Assembly (NCBI RefSeq): GCF_007830235.1
Contig: NZ_VLKI01000002.1
Coordinates: forward strand, 1-64,000
Direction of reading: 5' to 3'
DNA from: Cytobacillus oceanisediminis
Lineage (GTDB): Bacteria; Bacillota; Bacilli; Bacillales; Cytobacillaceae
DNA: 64,000 nt
Translations under genes and position numbers: made by a program
Shown: piece after piece, positions 25,863 to 33,617 of the stretch
Layout of the letters: the number at the start of each line of letters is the position of its first letter
How positions within the stretch are numbered: position 1 is the stretch's first letter
The notes under the pieces: generated by a model
Database searches by the model: none
What the model was told of the DNA's origin: nothing
Seen by the model: the letters and a program-made list of their open reading frames with translations, nothing else

Positions 25863-26960
25863 TTAAGCAGTTAGGTCCAATTCTTTTGGAAGTGTCAATT
25901 TCACATTTTCAAAAGTCTCAACGTTGAAAGCTACTGTAAAAGAAGAAGTAAACTCATTATTTTCAGAAGCGGAGAAATCCGGGTTCAGGCTGAGCTCAGA
26001 TTTTTCCTCAGCCGTTAATGATAGGTCCCCGCTAGCAGAAGTTGCAGACATCTCCTCATTTGAAGAAATCGCAGCTTCTAAATCTGCTTCAGTGTTGCTT
26101 TGTAACTTAGCATTCAAAGAAGATTCTTCATCATTATCTTTAGGTTCCGGCTTAAGGTCAGTCTCTGTTACTCCGTTAACGGCTACAGAAGCTTCATCTG
26201 CCTTCAAGTCAGCGGTGATAGAGTCTTTTTTCACAGTGCCATGGAATGTGGACTGAATGCCATTCGTGCTTTCCCTCTCCAGATCTGCATCCAAGTTCGC
26301 TTCTGTGGCAGCTTCAAAATCAGCGGATAAAGCACTATTTGTTTCAATGGAAGCGTTACTCTCACCACTTAGGGACACATCCATTTGGCTTGAAGTCTCA
26401 GCATCAGCTGATCCTGACACTCCAGCGTCAGCGTTAGCATCAGTTGATGCAGCTGTGCTGTTCGATACATTTTCAGTGACTTCCTCATTTTCAATTGATA
26501 CGGACACTGCTGTGCTTGTATCACTTTTTCCATTAGCTTGAACAGAAGCTTCATCTCCGGTTTCGGATACATCGCTTTCTTTGAGGGAAGCTTGTGCCTT
26601 TAGATCAGCTTGTCCGCTGATCGCTGCGGTGTTATCAGCGTCGGCAGTTAGCTGGAGATCCGCTTTTCCTTCAGCAGCGTGATCTTTGGAAACTGCTGCA
26701 AGGGTTAATGAGTTATGAACACTGCCTTCAGCTGAAGTACCTTCATTTTGAAAAGCAGATTCTGCTTGTGAATGGATCGCACCCTGCAAATCAAAGCCAT
26801 CCTCTGTCTCAATAGTCACTTGATTTTCGCCTTGAAGCTGGTTGGAAAGTGACAGGGAGCTTTCTTTTTCCTCAGCAAAACCGGTACTTCCTCCAATAAA
26901 TAGTCCTGCAGCGATTGCACCTGTAATAGATAATGTTTTTACTAGATTCTTCTTTTTCAT
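25863..26960 (-). CDS. Secreted low-complexity acidic protein, unknown function
   Basis: 365 aa with a signal peptide (residues 1-29, ending STGFAEE; RBS AAGGAGAG). The mature part is dominated by Ala, Ser, Asp, Glu and Thr with alternating motifs such as AAISGQADLKAQASLKESD and TSTAVSVSIENEEVTENVSN; Cys is absent. A more ordered C-terminus (SFTVAFNVETFENVKLTLPK) may be a domain. The alternating pattern suggests beta-repeat or fibre-like structure. Paired with a similar secreted gene upstream (27006-27893), separated by 45 bp, probably one operon. No family recognised. Confidence 0.65.
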   Translation of the reverse strand: MKKKNLVKTLSITGAIAAGLFIGGSTGFAEEKESSLSLSNQLQGENQVTIETEDGFDLQGAIHSQAESAFQNEGTSAEGSVHNSLTLAAVSKDHAAEGKADLQLTADADNTAAISGQADLKAQASLKESDVSETGDEASVQANGKSDTSTAVSVSIENEEVTENVSNSTAASTDANADAGVSGSADAETSSQMDVSLSGESNASIETNSALSADFEAATEANLDADLERESTNGIQSTFHGTVKKDSITADLKADEASVAVNGVTETDLKPEPKDNDEESSLNAKLQSNTEADLEAAISSNEEMSATSASGDLSLTAEEKSELSLNPDFSASENNEFTSSFTVAFNVETFENVKLTLPKELDLTA

Positions 26961-27005
26961 GATTATGTTCTCTCCTTCTTATTTTTTGATTTTTATATAT
27001 ATCAT

Positions 27006-27893
27006 TTATAAGAAAGAAGAGAGTTCCGGCGGCCGGGACGGCGGAGCGTTTACCCATTGATCAAAGAACTGTCTTACATGACTGCTGCCGCCCATTGATG
27101 GTGGAGTAAGATCCTTTATTGTGCTTGGTAATATACCCGGAATATATGTAAAGGCTGAAACCGATGAACCTGCCTGACTGGAGGATGGTGACCCTGGGCC
27201 TCCGTTGGAAGGAATGATTATATCCATTACAGGCATTTTTTTATCCGGAAGCAAGCTGGAAGAGTTTGAGCCCTGATCTGAATTTAGTTCTGATTTCGAG
27301 CTTTGTTTTCCTGTGAGTTTAGTATTATGTTGAAATAGCGCTTCTTCGTTATGCAAAGGTGCTTCCTCTTGGGAAAAGAAGAACTTTTTCGTATCTTCAA
27401 ATGTGAATGGTTTTTCAGATTCAGGTCTTAAATCCGATTTCTTAGAAACGTTTGCTTCTGTTTCAGATGTTTCCGCTTTTATAACAAGTTCATTCAAAAC
27501 CTCGACTGTTTCAGCTGGAGCTTCCGCTTCGGCTGCTTTCTTTTTAGCTTGTACACTAGCCGCTGGAGTATCAACCTTAACCAAACCTTCTTCCTCAAGT
27601 ACGTTCACTTTTGCCGCTGGTGTGCTGGCGGAAGAAGAAATATTTTCAGAAAGCGATTCAACTGCTTCACTCACAGCCTTATCAGGAGTGGATACAAAAC
27701 CTTCCACCTTCTTATTAACAGTGGCGGTGCTTTCTTCCGTGCTGTTTTTTAATTCTGATTGTTCCTGTTCTTCCAGGACTGCTGTCCCATCGGCCTCAGC
27801 TGCATCTGACAGCAAACCTGAATCGGCAGAAGCATAGCCCGGAAGGCTTAACACACATATAAAGGAAAATAAATAGAACAAACGGTGTTTCAC
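27006..27893 (-). CDS. Secreted low-complexity protein, unknown function
   Basis: 295 aa from GTG 27893, 7-8 nt after GGGTGAG; a GTG four codons earlier overlaps the G-rich RBS. The start gives a clean signal peptide MKHRLFYLFSFICVLSLPGY with cleavage after ASA. The mature part is rich in Glu, Ala and Ser, with a Pro/Ser/Gly-rich C-terminal region (MDIIIPSNGGPGSPSSSQAG, PPSRPPELSSFL). No recognisable domain; may be a cell surface or spore-associated protein. Likely co-transcribed with 25863-26960. Confidence 0.6.
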   Translation of the reverse strand: MKHRLFYLFSFICVLSLPGYASADSGLLSDAAEADGTAVLEEQEQSELKNSTEESTATVNKKVEGFVSTPDKAVSEAVESLSENISSSASTPAAKVNVLEEEGLVKVDTPAASVQAKKKAAEAEAPAETVEVLNELVIKAETSETEANVSKKSDLRPESEKPFTFEDTKKFFFSQEEAPLHNEEALFQHNTKLTGKQSSKSELNSDQGSNSSSLLPDKKMPVMDIIIPSNGGPGSPSSSQAGSSVSAFTYIPGILPSTIKDLTPPSMGGSSHVRQFFDQWVNAPPSRPPELSSFL

Positions 27894-28358
27894 TGCGTCA
27901 CTCACCCCCCTTCGAAAGGAAATCTATTATGTATAAAAAATCTTTTTTTCTATTGTTTATACCCTCTATGAAATGAATTAAACCTATTTTAAAAGATTTT
28001 TATTCAGAAGAAAGAAAAGGGTTTAATAAAAGTATAAACATCCTAATGGGAGAGGGAAGCTGTCTTAAGTCCTAAATCTATTTTCATGACTTTAGAAGGT
28101 GGAAAAAAGCCGGAGCAAGACCCGAGATACAATGAAAGATCAAAGGGTGAAACAGATAATACCATGCTGAATTTTGAGCGGATTTTTCACTTGTGTAATG
28201 ATGAGTAAGAGTAAGAGTCCTTGTCAAGGGGGTTCCAGCTTGTATGGGATCTAAGCTCAATGAAAACCCCACATTGCTTCTCTTTCTGATATGATGTAGT
28301 TAATCTATAAAGTCGCAGTTCATCCTATTGCAGATCCTATTTATTTGGGGGAAGAAGT
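27894..28358. other. Intergenic stretch between divergent genes
   Basis: Contains the upstream regions of the secreted-protein pair (left) and of the plus-strand gene at 28359. It is AT-rich near 27930-28010. A segment GACCCGAGATACAATGAAA (28110-28128) resembles GACCCCGGATACCATGAAG at 48291, suggesting a short dispersed repeat. The minus-strand frame at 28084-28272 lacks an RBS and is not considered real. Confidence 0.4.
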
Positions 28359-28847
28359 ATGGTTGGGGTAAAATCGATCATCATCGATGGAGAAACGTTC
28401 TATATATTTAACAGTGCCATCTATATTTTCGAGTCTTCTACAGGAAGTACTTTGGAAGTGGATATGATTGTGAGTGAGATTACTCTAAGAAAATATAAAG
28501 ATAGGGAAAGTTTGATAGCAGAAATCGAGTTGGAAGATGGAAGAGTCATTAGTTCCTTTATGTTTTTAAAATCACTGCCGGGAAGGCTGCCCAGGCTTAA
28601 TTTATTCTGTGAATTGGATGAAAATGAAAACTACGAAGGCGTGCTAAGGATAAGTGAGAATGATTTGGCATTTCCGGATATTGAAGAAGGTATTACGCTA
28701 GAGGATATCAGGAAAGTAGAGATGCCCAATGAAAAGATTACGCTTAAATTAAACTTGCCCATTGATCAAGTGGAATGGTTAAGAGAGCAGAAAAACAGGG
28801 ATCTAAATCTGCTATTTAAAGAGCTGTTAAATAAGCATTTTAAATAG
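28359..28847 (+). CDS. Hypothetical protein, unknown function
   Basis: 162 aa, ATG 28359 preceded by GGGGGAAGAAGT. N-terminal half looks beta-rich (IIIDGETFYIFNSAIYIFES, LEVDMIVSEITLRKYKD); the C-terminal third is helical and ends with WLREQKNRDLNLLFKELLNK. No signal peptide and no recognised family. Followed by an intergenic repeat element and a terminator, so probably monocistronic. Confidence 0.6.
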   Translation: MVGVKSIIIDGETFYIFNSAIYIFESSTGSTLEVDMIVSEITLRKYKDRESLIAEIELEDGRVISSFMFLKSLPGRLPRLNLFCELDENENYEGVLRISENDLAFPDIEEGITLEDIRKVEMPNEKITLKLNLPIDQVEWLREQKNRDLNLLFKELLNKHFK

Positions 28848-28890
28848 GGAGACCAAAAAATGTTGACCGTAAATCGTTACCACTAAAATT

Positions 28891-29064
28891 AGGCTCTGTT
28901 AAGGCTTATTGTTGTTTTTTAGCACCCTGTTGATTGGAGCGGAAGCACGAACTCCTCGAAAATGCTTTCGCATTTTCTTCGTGCGGTGTTTATTCGAGGA
29001 TGCTTATTCAACGTCCTGCGGGAGTGCCTCGTGCTGAAATCAACAGGCAAATTTAACAGAGCCT
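28891..29064. repeat. MITE-like intergenic repeat, copy 1 (GGCTCTGTTAA subfamily)
   Basis: Bounded by AGGCTCTGTTAA (28891) and its inverse complement TTAACAGAGCCT (29053-29064). The interior has the TTGATTGGAGCGGAAG and GAAATCAACAG blocks and a GC-rich core with CTGCGGGAG. The same ends and blocks occur at 44068-44251, and the interior blocks at 33371-33580, 63326-63590 and partly at 30291-30333. No ORF. Confidence 0.8.
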
Positions 29065-29070
29065 AAAATT

Positions 29071-29104
29071 AAAACCTTGCTGATTTTTGCAGCAAGGTTT
29101 TTCG
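29071..29104 (+). terminator. Rho-independent terminator
   Basis: AAAACCTTGCTG and AGCAAGGTTTTT stem with an ATTTTTGC loop and a T-run. It lies right after the repeat element downstream of the 28359 gene. Confidence 0.8.
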
Positions 29105-29172
29105 CCGTTTTATTCAGCTGAGTATTAACTAAAAAAGGATAACCAGATTTTCACTTGAAAAATCCCATTAAG

Positions 29173-29304
29173 TTATATAGGTGAAAAATATAAGATTATC
29201 TTTATCCAGCCGAATATTGAGATCCACAAAGGAATGCTTAATCCAGCGGCCCATAAAAGCCCTTTAAATAAATTCTCTGATTCTAGAAATTCATTTTCAT
29301 TCAT
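29173..29304 (-). CDS. Small single-span membrane protein (43 aa)
   Basis: A short minus-strand frame from ATG 29304 (AAGGATGA about 7 nt upstream) to TAA 29173. It begins MNENEFLESENLFKG and continues as a Trp-rich hydrophobic span (LLWAAGLSIPLWISIFGW) ending IKIILYFSPI. The charged N-terminus followed by one membrane helix and compact RBS suggest a real small protein. No family recognised. Confidence 0.5.
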   Translation of the reverse strand: MNENEFLESENLFKGLLWAAGLSIPLWISIFGWIKIILYFSPI

Positions 29305-29609
29305 AACAATCATCCTTATTTGTTTATTATGAATTCTGTCCTGTCTCTAATCGTTATATACATACCGAAAGAGCCGAAACTTTACTATATACATGTTGCA
29401 TTTCAATTGCTTTTTTATATCTTTAAAGATTACCTAGCAAAAGAAAACATAAATTCGGACGATATTAAATAAAACAATTTGGAAGTATATATAGGTAAAA
29501 TTACCCAAAATAACACTGTGTTTATGTTATTATTTTCCTATATGATAATTAGGCATATATTTATTTAGCCTTTATGAAATATAAAAAATAAACGAGGGGA
29601 GAAGACATC

Positions 29610-29879
29610 TTGATTGAAGAATCACACATGAAAACAATGCGGATTTTGTCCCTGTTTGAACGTCTTAGCCAAGGAGAAGTCATAAGTAAGGAAAAGGAAG
29701 CGGAGAACTTTAATGTGAGTGTCAAAACAATCCAGAGAGATATGAAGGAAATAAACGCTTATTTCTCCAACTATAAGTTTGATACTTTAACAAATAGCAT
29801 CGTTTATAACCGAAAGGCTAAGGGGTATATTCTTAAGTTCAATAAGGAATTTGCTTCAGTTAATGCTGGAAGAAAATAA
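29610..29879 (+). CDS. HTH protein, DeoR/WYL-type N-terminal domain only
   Basis: 89 aa from TTG 29610 (RBS GAGGGGAG 9 nt upstream); ATG 29628 is an alternative. Residues about 8-60 form a winged helix (RILSLFERLSQGEVISKEKE, NFNVSVKTIQRDMKEINAYF) like the N-terminus of DeoR and WYL-domain regulators. The effector domain (normally another 200+ residues) is absent and a terminator follows at once, so it is either a stand-alone small DNA-binding protein or a truncated regulator. The 300 bp upstream are AT-rich without other genes. Confidence 0.7.
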   Translation: MIEESHMKTMRILSLFERLSQGEVISKEKEAENFNVSVKTIQRDMKEINAYFSNYKFDTLTNSIVYNRKAKGYILKFNKEFASVNAGRK

Positions 29880-29901
29880 AGAGAATGTATTTTTGCTTTA
29901 A

Positions 29902-29932
29902 TAAGGGACCTATAAAGGCCCCTTATTTTCTT
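29902..29932 (+). terminator. Rho-independent terminator
   Basis: TAAGGGACC and GGCCCCTTA pair (one mismatch) around TATAAA, followed by TTTTCTT, right after the HTH gene. Confidence 0.8.
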
Positions 29933-29960
29933 ATGCAGGCTGTTTATATTTCCTGACACC

Positions 29961-30098
29961 CTATTCCTCCAGCCGATCCGGCAATCCCTGAATTGACGAT
30001 ACGACCACATCAAGTTTGGCTTCGATTCTGTTCAGCAGAAAAAGTGTAACCACAATCGGGAAGCCGAGCTCGCTGATGAGTGTGACCATCTGTTCCAT
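29961..30098 (-). CDS. YvrJ family small protein
   Basis: 45 aa, starting MEQMVTLISELGFPIVVTLF and continuing LLNRIEAKLDVVVSSIQGLP. This matches the small YvrJ family: one membrane helix followed by RIExKLDxVVxSIxxLP. The second of two close ATGs (30098) is 8 nt from AAAGGAG and is preferred. In Bacillus, YvrJ is a short membrane protein of unknown function near a regulatory locus; no such locus is adjacent here. Confidence 0.75.
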   Translation of the reverse strand: MEQMVTLISELGFPIVVTLFLLNRIEAKLDVVVSSIQGLPDRLEE

Positions 30099-30132
30099 TG
30101 TCATTGCTCCTTTCTGTAGGTGACGTTAAAGG

Positions 30133-30163
30133 AGTGTCAGGCCCCCAGGTGGGGCCTGGCACC
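30133..30163. repeat. GC-rich hairpin of the GTGCCAGGCCCC type
   Basis: GTGTCAGGCCCC and GGGGCCTGGCAC form a 12-bp stem (one mismatch) with a CAGGT loop. It resembles the hairpin core at 252-291 (GCAGGCCCC) and other dispersed hairpins. It lies upstream of the yvrJ RBS. Confidence 0.6.
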
Positions 30164-30191
30164 CCAAACGGCACCACTTTAATACCATCGT

Positions 30192-30294
30192 TAAAAAAAG
30201 GCCGGCTTCATTAGAAACCGGCTTCTTCGAATTAAACTAATTCATATTCGGTTACATTACGCTCAACTAATTTAGCACCTTGAGCCACACCGTC
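30192..30294 (-). pseudogene. C-terminal gene remnant with its terminator
   Basis: On the minus strand, a frame ending at TAA (30232-30234) reads DGVAQGAKLVERNVTEYELV and is followed by a good terminator (AAGCCGGTTTCTAATGAAGC region, stem AAGCCGG/CCGGCTT, then TTTTTTT at 30192-30222). Upstream the frame runs into a partial intergenic repeat (30291-30333), so only about 20 codons of an unidentified gene remain. Confidence 0.45.
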
Positions 30295-30445
30295 CGCCCC
30301 GCGGAAACCGAGCATCCTGGAGCGGAAATCAACCTCTCCCAACTTTGTTTAAAATCAACAAAGTTGGCGAAAACAGCCTATTTTCTATTAGCTACTCTAC
30401 TCATAAAAATTCATTTCTTCGTATTTTAATAGTAAATATTTAACT

Positions 30446-30504
30446 TTGAATTTTCTAAAATCGTATGTATAATGGATTTAAGGTAGTTAAACGGAAAATT
30501 TCCG
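30446..30504 (+). promoter_or_regulatory. Promoter and palindrome upstream of the abg cluster
   Basis: TTGAAT (30446-30451), 16-bp spacer, TATAAT (30468-30473): a good sigma-A promoter. Downstream lies the palindrome CGGAAAATTTCCG (30492-30504) and then CTATTCGCGATAG (30522-30534), both before the first gene; either could be an operator for the regulator at 37834. Role is inferred from position. Confidence 0.6.
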
Positions 30505-30601
30505 AAATGGAATAATTAAGGCTATTCGCGATAGTTTTTACAGTTATGATCATTCATTACAGAAGCATTCGTGCTTTTACTAACTAGTGAGGTGTGATTT
30601 T

Positions 30602-31897
30602 TTGTCCAGTGAGTTTTTAAAGGATTTAACTCCCCAATTGATCAAATGGCGGCGTACTTTACATGCTATGCCTGAATTGGGTTTTATGGAGTACATCACG
30701 ACTTATAGAATTGGAAAAGAACTCGAAAAAATGGGGTTTACTATTTTCATAGGAAAAGAAGCGCTGAAAGAGGAGTCCCGTCTGGGTGTGCCTGCAGCCG
30801 CTGATCTTGAGGCGCATGAGAAAAAGGCGATTGACTATGGTGTTGAACAGTCTTGGCTGGATAAAATGCGCGGCGGAAATACCGGGCTCGTTGCGACATG
30901 GGATACAGGCAAAAAAGGAGACCATGTAGGCTTTCGCTTTGATATTGATGCATTGCCGATTAACGAATCAGCTGATTCAGCGCATCTGCCGTCAAAGCAT
31001 GAATTTGCTTCTAAGGAAAAGAACGTGATGCACGCTTGCGGCCATGACGGGCATACAGCCATCGGACTGGGAGTGGCTCAGTATATTTCAGCCCATAGTG
31101 ATCATTTGAAAGGCCGCTTTACTCTTCTTTTCCAGCCGGCAGAAGAAGGGGGCCGAGGGGCTCGGGCAATGACAGATAAAGGCTGGCTGGATGATGTCGA
31201 TTATTTTTATTCCGGCCACATCGGCATTCAATCCCTGCCAGTTGGAACAATCGCGGCAACAACGCCGGGATTTCTTGCCTCAACAAAGTTCAATGTCTAT
31301 TTCAAAGGAGTTTCCTCTCATGCCGGCATAAGTCCGGAACTCGGTAAAAATGCTTTATTGGCAGCAACGACTGCTGCTAATAATCTTTATGGAATTCCGC
31401 GCCACCATGATGGCGTAACCCGGGTCAATGTTGGAAAGCTGATTGCCGGAAGCGGTCGGAACATCATCCCGGAAGACAGCTATATGGAAATTGAAGTGCG
31501 GGGCCAGACACCAGAGATTGCTGAATACATGGCTGAGAAAGCCACTCGGATTATTCAGGCTGCAGCAAATATGCATGATGTTTCCTGCACGATTGAAGCA
31601 GTAGGCGTTACGGAAGTAGTTGTCTGTGATAAGGCGCTTATACCGAAAATTACGGAATGGTGTGCATCCAGTGAGTTTATTAAAGAAATATTGCCTGCAG
31701 TGCCTGTTTCTGGATCGGAAGATGTCAGCTTAATGATGAATCGGGTCCAAAAGCATGGAGGCAAAGCAACGTATATGCTGTTTGGAACCCAGCTTGATTA
31801 CCCTCATCACCACCCTCAGTTTGATTTCGAGGAAGAAGTATTATTGGCTGCGGTCGATGCTTATATCCATATTCTAAATGGGGGATCAGCCATTTAA
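30602..31897 (+). CDS. abgA: AbgA-like M20 amidohydrolase (p-aminobenzoyl-glutamate hydrolase subunit A)
   Basis: 431 aa from TTG 30602 behind AGGTGTG. M20 metallopeptidase: di-zinc motif MHACGHDGHTAIG near residues 148-160, catalytic FQPAEEGGRGARAM near 178-191, FKGVSSHAG at the dimerisation domain and GSGRNIIPED. The N-terminal insertion with EESRLGVPAAADLEAHEKKA is typical of AbgA. In E. coli, AbgA and AbgB form the hydrolase that splits p-aminobenzoyl-glutamate, a folate breakdown product, and AbgT imports it; all three occur here in sequence. First gene of the cluster, followed by abgB after 33 nt. Confidence 0.87.
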   Translation: MSSEFLKDLTPQLIKWRRTLHAMPELGFMEYITTYRIGKELEKMGFTIFIGKEALKEESRLGVPAAADLEAHEKKAIDYGVEQSWLDKMRGGNTGLVATWDTGKKGDHVGFRFDIDALPINESADSAHLPSKHEFASKEKNVMHACGHDGHTAIGLGVAQYISAHSDHLKGRFTLLFQPAEEGGRGARAMTDKGWLDDVDYFYSGHIGIQSLPVGTIAATTPGFLASTKFNVYFKGVSSHAGISPELGKNALLAATTAANNLYGIPRHHDGVTRVNVGKLIAGSGRNIIPEDSYMEIEVRGQTPEIAEYMAEKATRIIQAAANMHDVSCTIEAVGVTEVVVCDKALIPKITEWCASSEFIKEILPAVPVSGSEDVSLMMNRVQKHGGKATYMLFGTQLDYPHHHPQFDFEEEVLLAAVDAYIHILNGGSAI

Positions 31898-31930
31898 ATG
31901 GAAGGAAATAGACTTTTTAAGGGGGATATA

Positions 31931-33358
31931 ATGACGAACAACTTTGCGAAAACATTTCTAGCCGAAAACAAAGAGACTTTTGAAAAAATCAGCGAGTATA
32001 TATTCGAACATCCGGAAACGAGATTTGAAGAGTATTCATCAGCGGAGTTTTTAGCCTCTGAGTGTGAAAAAGCCGGATTTGACGTTGAAAGGAATGCAGC
32101 AAACATAGAGACCGCTTTTGTTGCTACTTATGGAAGCGGATCCCCAGTTATCGGGTTCCTTGGGGAGTTTGATGCACTATCCGGATTAGGGCAGGTGCCA
32201 AACAAAACATCATATGAGCCGACAGAACTGAATGTCGGCCACGGATGCGGGCATAACCTGCTGGGGACTGGCGCTTTTGCCGCAGCATGCGCAGCCAAGA
32301 AATATTTAGAAGATAACCATTTGCCAGGGACTGTTAAGTTTTTTGGATGTCCTGGCGAAGAAGGCGGATCCGGAAAAACATTCATGGTCCGGGAAGGTGT
32401 GTTTGAAGGGGTGGATGCAGCATTAACCTGGCATCCATCTCCGGCAAACAGCATCATGAGCCTTTCCAGTCTGGCAAACTATCAGGTTTACTTCAGATTT
32501 AAAGGCTTATCCTCACATGCTGCGAACTCGCCGCATCTGGGACGAAGTGCCCTTGATGCGGTTGAGCTGATGAACGTTGGAGTGAATTATCTTCGTGAGC
32601 ATATCGTGCCGGAAGCGAGAATTCACTATGCGATCACTAATACAGGGGGCATCTCGCCAAATGTCGTACAAGCAAATGCTGAAGTGCTGTATTTAATCCG
32701 GGCACCAAAGGTTCAGCAGGTGGACGAGATCTACAAGCGGGTATGCAAAATTGCGGAAGGTGCAGCACTGATGACGGAAACAGAGCTTTCCATCGAGTTC
32801 GACAAGGCTTGTTCGAATTATATTCCAAATCGGAGCCTTGAAAAGGTCCTCTATAAAAGCCTTCAGGAAGCTGGCATCGAAAAACCGGGCGAAGATGAAA
32901 AGGCCTTTGCCGAAAAGCTTTGGTCCACGTTATCAGATGGTGAAAAAGAAAGCTATTTAGATATTTTAAAAGGGTTTGGCTATGTAGGGGATGGCAGTGA
33001 GTTTAAGGGGAAATACCTCGCTGAAACCATCTCGGCATATGAACCTTCTAAAGAAATTCTTGCCGGATCTACAGATGTCTCCGATGTCAGCTGGGTTGTG
33101 CCGACGGCTCAGCTGACGGCATCGACGTCAGCCCTTGGAACACCGCTGCATACATGGCAAATGACGACACAAGGCATTAGCAGCTACGCTCATAAAGGAA
33201 TGCTTCGGGCCGCAGAGGCCATGGCATTAACGGCTGTTAAACTGCTGACGGACAAGGAAGAATTGGAATCTGTTAAACAGGAATTCAATGAGTTTAAAGA
33301 GGCTAACCCTTACACATGTCCAATACCTAAAGATGTGAAGCCATCAACATTGAAATAA
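31931..33358 (+). CDS. abgB: AbgB-like M20 amidohydrolase (subunit B)
   Basis: 475 aa from ATG 31931, with AAGGGGG 7 nt upstream; an in-frame ATG at 31898 lacks an RBS. Features: GFLGEFDALSGLGQ, VGHGCGHNLLGTGAFAAA (metal site), GCPGEEGGSGKTFM, FKGLSSHAANSPHLGRSALDA and the C-terminal STDVSDVSWVVPTAQ, all characteristic of AbgB. Expected to pair with the AbgA-like protein encoded just upstream. Confidence 0.9.
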   Translation: MTNNFAKTFLAENKETFEKISEYIFEHPETRFEEYSSAEFLASECEKAGFDVERNAANIETAFVATYGSGSPVIGFLGEFDALSGLGQVPNKTSYEPTELNVGHGCGHNLLGTGAFAAACAAKKYLEDNHLPGTVKFFGCPGEEGGSGKTFMVREGVFEGVDAALTWHPSPANSIMSLSSLANYQVYFRFKGLSSHAANSPHLGRSALDAVELMNVGVNYLREHIVPEARIHYAITNTGGISPNVVQANAEVLYLIRAPKVQQVDEIYKRVCKIAEGAALMTETELSIEFDKACSNYIPNRSLEKVLYKSLQEAGIEKPGEDEKAFAEKLWSTLSDGEKESYLDILKGFGYVGDGSEFKGKYLAETISAYEPSKEILAGSTDVSDVSWVVPTAQLTASTSALGTPLHTWQMTTQGISSYAHKGMLRAAEAMALTAVKLLTDKEELESVKQEFNEFKEANPYTCPIPKDVKPSTLK

Positions 33359-33370
33359 GGCTGATTTTAT

Positions 33371-33580
33371 AAAGATTGTTGTTTTTCAATGTCAAACCTA
33401 ATCTTATCTATTGAGTTGATTGGAGCGGAGGGCTCTTGACTCCAGCGGGAAGAGAGGGAAGTGGGAGACCCCGCAGGCGAAGCCGAGGAGGCTCTCATTC
33501 CTCCCCGCGGAAAGCAAGGGCCCGCAGCGGAAATCAACGGGCAGCATTCCCAAGCTATAACAACAGTCTATAAGAAAAAG
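33371..33580. repeat. Intergenic repeat, copy 2 (TTGTTGTT subfamily)
   Basis: Begins AAAGATTGTTGTTTTTCA and ends ACAACAGTCTATAAGAAAAAG-like sequence; contains TGAGTTGATTGGAGCGGAGG, GGGAGACCCCGCAGGCGAAG and GCGGAAATCAACGGG. These blocks are shared almost verbatim with 63326-63590. It separates abgB from the transporter gene and may affect read-through. Confidence 0.8.
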
Positions 33581-33617
33581 AGCTAAAATTTAAAAAATTG
33601 AAAAGCGGGGGGAGAAA

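Noticed and set aside
28084..28272. 62-codon minus-strand frame
   Set aside because: No RBS, no family, overlaps likely promoter sequence of the gene at 28359.
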